This document shows, piece after piece, positions 7,965 to 19,900 of a stretch of DNA of 63,473 bases. Source of the DNA: a virus; the IMG/VR virus record IMGVR_UViG_3300049811_000819, positions 1 to 63,473 of that record. One strand, 5' to 3'. How positions within the stretch are numbered: the stretch's first letter is position 1; every line of letters starts with the position of its first letter. The position numbers were made by a program, and so were the translations under genes. The notes beneath the pieces were generated by a model that was not told the origin of the DNA, searched no databases, and saw only the letters and a list, made by a program, of their open reading frames with translations.

Positions 7965-10900
7965 CCGAAAAATCTCCTTTTAGTTCGCTCATTTTGGGCG
8001 TTCTCACGCTCTTTTAGCTGAGTTAGAGAATATCCCATGTCATTCCGTGATTCTATCGTAATATTGCTCACATTGGTGATTGCAAGAGAACGATCAGATG
8101 AGGAACTATTTGAGTTCGTGATATTGTAGCCAGTTCCCCCTACAAAGCCGCCCGTCGCATAGTTTTTGATTGGGGTATTTTTATATTCTAGATAAGCTTT
8201 TGTCTCGTTCGGAGTAAGCACATACTCGTCTTCGTTGGCCACAATCAGCCGGGGGTTTCTCCCGCCGCTCATGGACCGTTCGCGTCGGAAAGCAGAAATC
8301 ATATTTTTCTCTATCGGGGCATCGGCTCCGATTTTTCCACCAGAACTAAAGAGGCTGAATCCTGTTCCCAGTGAAAAACCGGAAGCGGACGTGAATGGAG
8401 TGAAGGCGACGGACGATCCGAGTCCACCGAGGGAACCAGTGAATAGGCTTAATGCTCCTCCTAGTAGTCCGCCTCCCCCATTGCTAAACGGAACTGGGGA
8501 AGATGCGCCTCCGCTCCCTCCAAAGATTTGCATGAGTAGCTGATTGGCTGCCATTTCGCCAATCTTCTGCAAAAAGCTAGTCAGTACATTCAGCATTTGC
8601 TGTAGAGTATCCCGCCCCCCGGTGAATGCGGCTCGGAGTAAGTCGCCAAAAGCCCCAACTGCGGGATTGGCTTCAATAAATGCAGAAGCCAAATTAGCCT
8701 GTTGCATTTTGTCGAGAGCATCTGACATTTCAGATAACTGGGTAGGAGACAAGGCACCCTCTTGAGCTTGTCGCTTGAGTTCGAGGCGACGACGGGCAAA
8801 ATCTGCTTCTATACGAAGTTTTTGAGATTCTCCTGTACTAAACAGCGTTCCGAGCGGATTTATCCGGTTTCCCGCATCGATCCCGTCTGCAAGCAGGTTG
8901 TTGTAGCGTTCGAGGGCGGCTACTCGTTCATCCTCGATCATTCGCATAGCGGCCGCTTCACCCCGAATCTGTCCATAAGTGGCGAGTTGATTATCGAGAG
9001 CTTTATAGCCTTCAAGAATAGCCGTGTTTCGCTTGTTTTCGGTTTTGAGTGCTTTGAATGCGTCATCGTTGCCTGTATCCTGAAATAGCCGCGCCTGTGT
9101 TTCTTCCGAGTTTTTAGCAAAGTCTGAAGTAAGCTGTTCGAGCGATCGAATCTGGGATTGGATTGACTCTCTTTGTTTTTCGATCTCCCGACTTCCGTTA
9201 CGTCGGGCTTGTTCAATTTTCTCCGAAAACGTGAGATAGCCTTTAGAAGAACGCATTAAGTCGGTCGAGGTATCTCCCGTGTCTCTCAGTCCAATTTCGG
9301 CTTGAATTCGGCTTTCTTGCGTTTGTCGGATTAGTCCCGCAATCCGATCAAGATTTTCCCGTCTTGCTCGTTCGAGTTTAAGCAGGTTTTCTTCTTGTTG
9401 GTTTTGTAGAGCTTTCTCGCGGGTGATCCTGATTTGCGTATTGAGTTCTTGCGCCCGGTCGTAATCAAAAGTCGGAAGCGGAGCAAGCGGGATGTTTGCC
9501 TGTGGCTGCCCTGTTAACACACCAGAATATCTCTCGACATTGCCCGTCGTGTAGTTGGCTCTTTCGACCGGCGTAAGAGGCTGAAGATTCGGGTTGAGAA
9601 CTTCCTGTGCAAAGCCTTCCCAGTTTTTGTAAAGTCCCGATCTCATTAACAAGCGGTCAAACTCTTCTGACCCCGAAGTCTCTACTTGCTGAACTACCGA
9701 TGGATGGCGAATGTCGTCGGCGTTGACCGTTGATCGGTAGCGCATCGTTTTGGGGTCATAGGACGGGGAGGGATCGTATTTGTAAATCTGTCCATTGCCG
9801 TAGTCGATGTAGTCCCCGCGCTGTAATGTTCGAGGATTGTTCGGAGTTCCCTGTCTGTAATGTTCGGAGCTTTCGCTATTGTTCGGAGCTTCCCCAATCG
9901 CCGGGGCTATTTTCGGAACTTTCCCGCCAGCAATCTCTCCCGATTTAGCGAGAAGTTTTTTGGAGTTTTCCAGAATGCCCGCCCAGACTTCGTTTAAGGA
10001 CTTAAATGTTAGTTGTTGCCGTGATAGCTCACGGGCTATCTGAACTTGCTGGTTCCAGAAGTCCCGTAGCTGTTTTAAGCGATTCCGCTCGGCATCATAG
10101 ATTTGCTCTTGAATGTTCCGCAGTTGTCGAGCGAACTGGATTGACTGATCCCGAATGTCGAGCGGTCGTGTTCTCAGGCTATCAGCCTCGCCTTGAATTG
10201 AGGCCACTTCGTCCTGGTATTGCAGTATGAGGTCGTCTAATTGCTTCTGTAGCGAGTTCATGCCAGGCGTGCGCCCAGAAATGAGAGATACTCGCAAGCG
10301 TTGGTTCTCAAGGGTTCTCTGACTTGTTCGGAACTCGTTTTCCGCTTCGATGAGCGATCGCTGTAGTCCTCGGATCATATCTCCGTAGGACTCTCGGAAG
10401 CCTCTTATCTCACGGGCTGATTGAATCTGGTAATCCTCGATTGATACTCGGAGATCGACTACTTGTCTTTGCAGTCCAGTGTAATAATCCTCAAGGTCAA
10501 TTGTCTGGCTACGCAGGGATAACTTAGCCTGTTCAATCTGAAGTTGAATCCGAGCGATATTAGCTTCAATTTCTAGGGGATCACCTTTGAGTGTTCCGAC
10601 AAGCTTTGATTGTTCAAAGGCTAATTGTTTATAGAGTTTCGAGATTTCAATCAGCGTTTGGTCGCGGGCAAAAGTTTTGACCTGACTCGATACGGTTCTA
10701 GCAGTCAGCTTAATTTGCTTGTTTGTTGCCTCGATCTCGATCGCTGTGGTTGCGTAGAATTCAGCGAGGTCGTTTTGTTGATCTCTTAAGGTTAATCGTG
10801 TTCGAGCGATGTTCGCTTTAATTCGGGCAATATTCGAGCGAATTGGTAAAGGATCATCGACATTCGCCGCAAGTCGCTCTTGTTCTACTGCTAACTGTTT

Positions 10901-13900
10901 ATAAAGTTCTTCTAGAGATATTTGTGTTTCGGCAGACTGGAACGAGCGGAGTCTGCTAGTCGGGGTGGCGTTATAGAGTTTTTCTTGTTGTCCCGCAACC
11001 AGAACTTCGTTAGCTGATTGTTTTTCGGCTATCTGGCGACGTTTCCGCTCGTTAATAATCTCGCGGTTGATAGTCTGAATTTCTTTTTCTGTAGCAAGAA
11101 TATCCTGACGAGTTGTGGCGTAAGTTTGTGCCATTTCCAGAATATTTTTAAGAGCCGCATTCGATTCGAGATCGGAGTTTTCGGACATGACTCGCTCGAT
11201 TGCTTCCCGGGAAAGTAAATTCTTGTCAATTGCTTCGGAGAAACTACCGACACCGAGCTTTTTAAGATCGTCCCCAAAGTAGGTAGATAGTGTTTTGTCA
11301 GCCGCTTCTGTGATTCGAGTATTTAGTTTCGCCCCAGTTTCCGATGCAGTTGTTTGAAGGGACGCAATTTTTTCTTTTGCTGTCTGTAACGACTCCTCAC
11401 GCACCTTAACATTAAACTCATACTCGTTAAGCTGTCCCGACGCAAATCCTTTTTCGTTACCGATTTGTCGGGTTAGGGACGCTCTTGCGTTAGCAAAAAT
11501 ACGATTGTCTTGAGCATTGAGCGATCGATTAAATGCGTACTGAAGTTTTTTGTACTGTTTTTCCTGATCCCTGAGAACATTAAGGTAGTTCTGTTGTTCG
11601 GTTTTAAGTCCAGCAATTAGTTCTTTCAATCGAGCCGATTCTGATGCGTAATTTTTAAGAGTGTTTCCGCTTTTTCGATACTCTTCGTCTAGTTGTGCAA
11701 GCGCATTTTCGGCTACCTGTAAATCCGCAGTAATACGAGAACCAACAGAGCCAAAGCGTTTATCGATCGCTTCCTGCTCCGTTTTCATTAACACTTGTTC
11801 TTGCTCATTTAAGCGTACTATCGATGCGGAATCCCCTTTACCTGAAGCAACTGCCCGTTCCGCTCGAATTAATGCAATCTGGTTCCGAACACCTTGCAGT
11901 GAATCGATAAACTTATCGATCCCGCTCGTATCCGAGAGTACAGTCTGATAACCTTTTAAGTTTGTTTCTAGCTCTCCTGCGCCTTCTCGAATGTTTTTAA
12001 GATTTTCTTGCCGATCACGAACGGCATTGTTTCTTTTAAAAGTGTAAACAGTTCCGACTGTTAAAACATTAAGAACTTTTTCGGTTCCCGATAAATTCAT
12101 GTCAGGGAAAAGATTATTCCAGAGATTTTTGTCTGGTTTAATTTTCCCTAAATCCTCTAAAACTTTTCTCGATTCCTTGAGAGTCTCAAGCGAATTTTTA
12201 AGTTCTGCATTCCCATTCTCGAAAATATCATAAAATGTTGTCAGCGCAAAGATTGTCGAGGCGGGAACAATCATCGCTCCGAGTGTTGCTTTTATTACTC
12301 CGCCCGCTACTTTTGCTGTAGCCGTGAGAGTTTGCATCTGGGTTGTTGTTTGCCCTGCTGTAACTCCCATTGCAAACAATGAGGCATTGTAAGAAGATAC
12401 AAGCATTGCTCCCAGTCGAGTAGCGGCAGAAAATTGCAATACTGCTTTTCCGAGTAGCCCGATTGCGCTTATCGCCGCAGATGCGCCTACTGTTACAACT
12501 AAACTGAGGTTGTCGCTTAGTCCCTTCAGGAGAGCGTTGAGTAGCTGTAGCGCAGGGTAAGCCACAACGCCAAGTTTTTCCCCGGCTCCCATCGATAGCT
12601 GTTCAACGTTGTTCTGGTAGCGATTGATTTCTGCTTGGAGAGTTTTGCTTGCCGCTCCGAGTCCTCCTGCGCTCATCCTTTCGTATTCGGACGATAATCG
12701 AGGGATCACATCATCAGTGAGTAATTGTCCTGCGCTGGCTTGTCGGTAGAATTCGGCAGTCGTAAGTCCCGACGCACGAGCGGCTACGATCAGTGCGTCG
12801 TAAAGTCCTCCCGACTCGGTTAATTGTTGAGTAAACTCCTCGACTGACAATACTGACCGAGATGCCATCTGATTAATCGCTCGGAATGTCTCGGCTTGTT
12901 GTTGTGGGCTAGTTTGCCGTACTGCAAGAGCAGACTGAAAACCTTGATAGATGTTGTCGCTTTGAGCTTGCAGTGGCGAATTCATTGTTACGATACGGAA
13001 CTGGGCGTACTGCTTGGCTGATTCTTTAAACGAGATACCGAGTTCGTTAGCCCGATCCTGTAGCCCGTCAATCGACGCATTAACGTCGCTAACGCCAGCG
13101 ACATTAAGGTTGATCTTGATTTGCTCTAATTCAGTAAAGGCGAGAAGCGAACTAGAAACTGCTTGTTGGAATTGAAATGGTAAGTTCTGAATTCCAAAGA
13201 ATAAAGGCTGTAATAGGAATTCGGCGGTTTTAAATAGAGCAAGTCCTCCAATAACTGCCAGCGATGCTTTACGAAGATTGAACATCCCCCCCGTAGCCGC
13301 ATCGAGTTCTTTGTCGAGGGTTCTGAGGGCTTTGCCGCCGACCGATAAGAAATTGATAAACCCATCCGCTTGAGCAATTGCAGCTTTTAGTCCACTTACG
13401 AAACTAGAGGTAAATCCGCTTGAAACGCCCGCTTCTTCAAAGCTGTCAAGAGTTTTGAAGATGTTATCTCTTTTTTGATTCCAGTCGCCAAGAATTTCTT
13501 CCCTTGTCGATTTTTGGGGATTCGATGTTTTTATAGTTTGATTTAAAAGCGATTCTCTTTTTTGTAGGATTGCTCTAGCTTTTATCAAGTCTTCTAGGTA
13601 GCGTTGTGGCGAATCTTTTAGCCCGCGAGACATCTCTGTATTCGTAGCCATCCGCTCCCCGTCGTTCGGGTCAGGAAAACCAGACGCAACACGAGGACGG
13701 CGGGGGGGCTGATTGCCACCTCCTCCCCCAGAAGCTAATCGAGCTTGCTCGGCACGTTGTTGCATCACGTCTGTTGCGTTTCTGGCTTGTTGAGCTAATC
13801 GAGCTTGCTCGGCACGTTGTTGCATCACGAGCGATGCCGCTTTTTGCATTGCTTGAATTTCGGATGCTAATGTTTTAGCTACCTTGCTTTTTGTCGTCTC

Positions 13901-16900
13901 AATTATGTTAATTGCATTTTCGATTCGTCTAGAAATTCTTTTCGCTTGCTTTTCAGTTTCAATAGCTTCTTTTTCGGGCTGATCAAGATTTTGTTTTTTA
14001 ACTGCTTGTTTAGGTTTTATTTTTTCTTCAATAACACTAAACTCAGCATCTATAATACGAGATGGATTAGCATTATTTGACTGTTTTGACTGTCTTGGTT
14101 GTGGTATATTTTCAACAACTGGAATAGCCGATAAAGGTTTTTGTTGTTGATTTGCTTTTTTGAGTTTAGATGCAACTTTTCCAGTTATTCCAAGCAAACT
14201 TAGTAAAGAAGCAACAGTTAACCCATAATTGCCTATAAATTTTAACAAATCGGTAGTTAATGCTTTCTCGGCAGATTCAACCTTTTTAGAAACATTTTTA
14301 ACTGGTAATATTTTGCTAGTTATTGATTGAGGACTGATAGACAATTCTTTATCAACAATAGAGTCAGAGACAATACTTGCTAAAAGATTTTTTTCTTTTT
14401 TAACAGGAGTAGGAGTAGTTACACTAGGAGGTTTAGATAGCTTCGCTTGTTTGTTTTCTATTTGAGGACGTTCAAAAAATCTTAATTGGTAAGGGGTAGA
14501 TTTGCCTGTCCCACCTAACGATTGCGGTAAAATGCGACTTAATGATTTACTTGGTACTGTTAACCTTGCCATATTCCCATGATCGGGAAGCATAACAGCA
14601 GTAAATCCCATAGAGCGAGCATATTTTTCTAACTGTTGTGGAGTCATATCTTTTTGACCTTCCATGGCAGTTAAATTACCTTCTTTTGTTTTACCAAAAA
14701 ATACTCTAGGACGAGGAACTTGGTAAGCTAACTGCTGTTTTACCGAGCTATGATAGCCTCCTTTGTAATTAGCTGGTCGTTGAACTTCGTCGTTGTATAA
14801 AACATGAAGACCGCCAATAAAAGTATCGTAATCGCTTAATCTATTCGATTTAGCTCCGCCATAGCCAAATTTTAAATTACCTTGTTTATTGATGCCAATA
14901 AAACCCCTTTCTTCTGCGGCGGCACGATTACGAGATAACTGCAAAACTTGTCCTCTTTGAACAACGTCTGCAATCATGTTTACTTTCTGATTTTTATTTT
15001 GCAAGAAAAATCTATCAAACATCGGGCCGGAACTATAAGCAATTGCCTGTTTATCCCGAAAAGCTTTTTTATCTACATCAACCTGCTTAACAACCTCTGC
15101 CCCAGTTGTAGCGGGGTTCATCGTGACCCCCTTAAAGGATTCTGTTTGGATAAATTGCTGTGCGTTGACAGGCATCCCACTAGAAGCTATGGCAAGAGTA
15201 GCCATAAGTCCCTTAACTGCCGGATTGGATAATCCTTTTTGTAATTCCTTGATAACTTTAGTGGTTAATTCTTTTACCTTAGTAGTTAATCTGCTTTCTT
15301 GTCTTTCAACGCCTATTCCTATTCCTTCAATTAGGTTTTTACCCGCTTTCTCTCCTTTTCGTGATGGCGATTGGTTTCCTAATCCCTTGTTAGTTGCGTT
15401 TACAATATCGATAGCATTTTGGTAAGCGATTTTTTCTGCTTTGTTATCTTTTAATCCTTTGGCTAAACCTTCGTTAAGGTTTTTGCCTGCCTCAATACCT
15501 TTTTTCCCGATCTCAGGGAGAAAAGTAGATTTCAATCCACCTGCTTCTGATGTTCGCTCCATCAATCCACCCATTTCTGGTGGAAGTGCTTTAAATCCGT
15601 ACCGTTCCCACAGTTTTTTTGATCGTGCGTCAGTTGGTAGAGTTACAAGGGGCGTATTGCCAACATGGGCAAATAGCTCTTTCATCCATCGGTTTAATAC
15701 CTCTCGGACTTTAGCTCGCGTTTCTGGATTAACAGGGGGAGTAAATGTGTTATTTACCATCAACGACGAAAGCATAAAGCGCCCGTCTTTTAGACCATGA
15801 CCATAAAGTCTAACTTTATGGTCATCGATAGTTTCTTCTCTAACGAAATCGCTAGTCTTGTTAGATAAGGGTTTTTCAGAAAGACTCACTGAGGGATTTT
15901 TCGATAGCTTTTTTGTTAATAATTTTTGTGTATTTTCAACAACGTCGCCACCTTCCCACTTGACCATTTTTGCTTCGGTTGCAAGGTCTTTTAACCCAGA
16001 GATTGGATCGGCAAAGCGAGATTGGATAATTTTTTCAATATCACCTAAAAACAGACCCACTTCAAAAGCTTTGACAATTTCTTCGGCTAACTCTTGAAAA
16101 TCGGATGATGCAAGCTCTTTTTCAATGCCTATCTCTACACCTTTGATTAAGTTTCTTCCTGCTTTTTCCCCTTTCCAAGATGGCGATCTATTACCTAATT
16201 CATTATTTAACCCATCAATAATATTTTTGGCATTTTTTCTAGCGATTTTGCCAGCTTTGTTATCTTTTAAGCCTTTAGTTAGACCTTCATTGAGGTTTTC
16301 AGCTGCTTTAATGCCCTCGTCGGTTAGATCGACTACGGTGAATTCAACATCAATTATTTGAGCTTTATCAAATAATTTTTTAACCTCATCGATTAAATGG
16401 CCAAGCATTCCCCCTAGTGATTGATTTATTTTCCCTCCCTTTAATTGAGGGTCTTCTATAAATCTTTTTATTTCAGCTGCCGATGCGACTGCAGATTTAT
16501 AAGCTTCTTTGATTTTGGCTAAACTTTTGGTATCATCTGGCATATTTAATGCCTCAGTTAGCAAATTTTTAGCCTGTTGGTATTGACCTGACTTTATCGT
16601 TTTTACATAATCTTTGGGAACCTTGACTGGTTCAAAGGGGGCTAGTTCTATTGGGTTAGGGAGTTTTGATGAAGCTAATCTTTGATAACTCTGTTTAAAC
16701 GTTTTAATAAGAGCGTCGGTTCTTCCTTGTAATGCTTTCTGGTCGTTGGCTCCTAGCCTCTGGGGAATGCTACCGGTGGCCGCTCCTAGAAGTTTTTTGA
16801 CCCCTTCCCCTGCCATTAACGACGATCCAGCAACCGCTCCCCCTTGCGCTAAGACACTGATAGTGCCGTTAGTTAGTTCGGTTACGAGGTTCATTACTGC

Positions 16901-19900
16901 TTCTGTTAGCTGTTGACCTACTCCGAACGGTAAGCCACTAAAAGCTTGTGTCATTTGCATTGACACTGCTTGAAGCATTTCCTGTCCACCAGCGCTCATC
17001 GCCCCTGACAGAATAGTTCGCATTTCGTTGATAACTGCGGCATCTAATCCGAGGGGGAGAGCGTGAAGGGCGGCCGCTCCTACTGCGGCAGTTCCCCCTA
17101 GCTGTAATGCTTTTTTACCTAAGCCCATCCCTGGTATAGCCATGACAGGGCGCTCGATCGCTTTCAATACCGTGAAAACAGTTTGACCGAATTTGATAAT
17201 ATCTAGAGAGGTATCCTTGAGAGCGTTTCTAAGTATTCTGCTCGCTTCTTTTACCTCTCTAATCAATACCTGATTTAATAGGTCTGAAATACTCTCATTA
17301 CCCGACAAAAGCTGTATTTCACCGCTACTATCAGGAGTCGATAATCTAGTAGTTAAACTGCTTTTTAAGCCTGCTTGGGTTTTGATAGCTATACTTTCTA
17401 AGACTTTTTCTAGCGGAGTATTTCCTCTGTCTGTTTCGCTAATACCAAAACCTTCAGGAGCGGGCGGCAAGAGCTTTTGTGAGGATGCTTTGTTAACTGC
17501 ATTTACGAAAGACTGCATTAATTCGGCATTAGATTTAGCCCACGGGTCGTTAGGTGTGCTATTTTGCCACGGATCGATTAAACGACTAGCATATTTGGCT
17601 AGAATAGCTTTTTCTATTCGGGATAGACTAGAAACTATTTGTTTTGTGGCACTGTGAATAGTTTTTTCAATTAAGTTTTCTTTTCCTGTTAAATCTTTTT
17701 GTTTGTTAACTACATCTGATACCTCTTGAGGCTTTATTTGTTGATTCTTGTTTAAAAGTGCCGCAAACTCGGAGATCGCTTTTTCGAGCCTATCAATGCT
17801 AATGATAGCGACTTCTCTGTTCTGGGAGTCTTTGCTTAATTGCCCCGATCTGCTACTTTTAGTTGGGGGACTAACAATGTCGCCTCCTACATTAAGGGTA
17901 TTTTGTTGTCTTCTCCGCAAAAAACGCGGATCATTAACCATTAATGAAGTGTCAGCATACCCCTCATCAAAAGCTTTTTGAAATATTTCCGTGGTTTTTT
18001 TATCGTATCCTTGAGTGCTTCGTCCTTTTGCCCCTTGAACATCTCTATTTATCTGTTCTTGGCGAGTTGTCTGATCTTTTGATAGCTTTGTTGCATTAGC
18101 AAAATCAATAGCTTTTAGTTCGTTTTCTGGACTAATTAAAACATTTTCTGTATTTAGATCAAAATGAGCATATCCAGATTCGTGTATATTTTTGAGTAAG
18201 CGTGCATAACGTTTTACATAATTTGTAAAAGCTTTAATATTTTCTTGGGTACTTAAATCGGCTTTTCGTAAAATATCGTTTAAAGAGCCAACTGTTTTAA
18301 TATATTCCTGAATAAAATACTCACCTTTTCTTGCGGTAATCGGGCGTGGTGCAAGTCCTTGTTTTGCCATTGCTAACTGAGCCTGGAACTCTTTTGGGGT
18401 TCCAAGTTTTCCTTGATTTAGTTCCGTGACTGGTGTTTTAATCGCTAAATTTCCAAGTCGATACACGGCTCCCGTAAAACCTTGTCCTACTTTTTCCGCT
18501 TTAAGTACATCAAGGTTTTCAGGGAGTATTTTTTGGGATTTCTGTAATGCTCGATTAACATTAATTAAGTCAAATGGCTGATACTGAATTGACTTGATAT
18601 TCTGTGATTCAGATGTTAGGGATTGCGATACATTTTCTAGCGCACTCTCGATTAATCCTGTATTTGTTCTTAAAGACGCTTCAAATCCAAGAATAGCGTT
18701 TGAGAGGTTAAAGAAAAAGTCGGTAATATTTTCTACGCTTTCGCCCATTGTGGCGATCTCTTTAATTACCTTGTTTTTCCCTATAAAAGTCGGAACTGAT
18801 GCGTTTGTGTCAACGTATTTATTAGCCGCATTTATCATTTCGCCAATACGCGAGAATGGGCTAGTTTTTAAGAGTTGAAGGTATTCTGATTGCGCTCCCT
18901 TGTCTCCCCCTGCGATTCTTTTTTGCAATTCGGAAACACGTCTTAAAAAGCCTTGATAAATCTGTGCTTCTTTCCGACGTATTTCAATCAAAGCCTGAAC
19001 GACTTTTTTGGCCGCCTTGTCTGCTTCCGTGTTCATGGGCATTTTGTCAACCCACTTTAATAAATCGGGCAGGGACTGGTCTTTGACTAGCGGCAATCCT
19101 TTTTGATTAGTTGTTTGCGAGAGTTTGTAGAGAATATCCCCAAATCGAGGATTAATGTTTTTACGAATATTGCTAGGCGCATCTTCTCTACGAGAAAACA
19201 TTTCTCCGTATGTTGCTGAGTCTGGAGCAGCATTGTCTGGCTCTGTAACGTAGTGATAAGGTTTTGCTCCAAACTGTTTTTCGTACCCTGCTTCAGCTAG
19301 GGTATCAATAGCATTGATAAAGTTAGTCCATTCTGTCTCAAATTCTTCTCCCATCGTGCGGAAAATATTTTTCCGTGTCTCCATCCAAAAGCGTAAAAGC
19401 GAGCCGAAGTTGCTTGGCTTAAGATCGATAGTATCGGTTCCTGAATTAACAAGTTTCTCGATTTCTTCTAGGTTCGAGAGAAGCGGGTCAAGGTAAGAAA
19501 AAGGAACACTTGCTCCCGTAAGAATTTCTGCAAGAGTATTCTGGTAGGCGGAAATTGTGCTTTGTAGTTCTTTTTGTTCTCCCCCAGATGTTTTGCTTGG
19601 ATTACCAAGAACTGGGATCGTTTTTAAAAACTCTGTCCGTTCAGCTATTTCTTGATCAACGGACGTAATCAACGCAAGTAATTCATCTAGTTTTTTAGTA
19701 TCGTTGACTGATAACCTTGATCGGTCAACACCTGACACAGATTGATCTAATTTTTCTTTGTATTTTTTTAATTCTGTAATTCGCTTAACAATTGGAGCAT
19801 AAAGATGCTTGAGCGACTCTCTGAGACTTTTATTAAATTGTTTTTGAGATGTAGCAAGATTGCTTACATAAAGTCCAATCTTGTGATCTTCCCCTGTTCT

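Noticed and set aside
7801-8007. Leftward 68-codon frame between tape measure and NlpC genes
   Set aside because: The alternative frame at 7779-7964 has a coupled GTGA start, a good ribosome binding site and a signal-like N-terminus.
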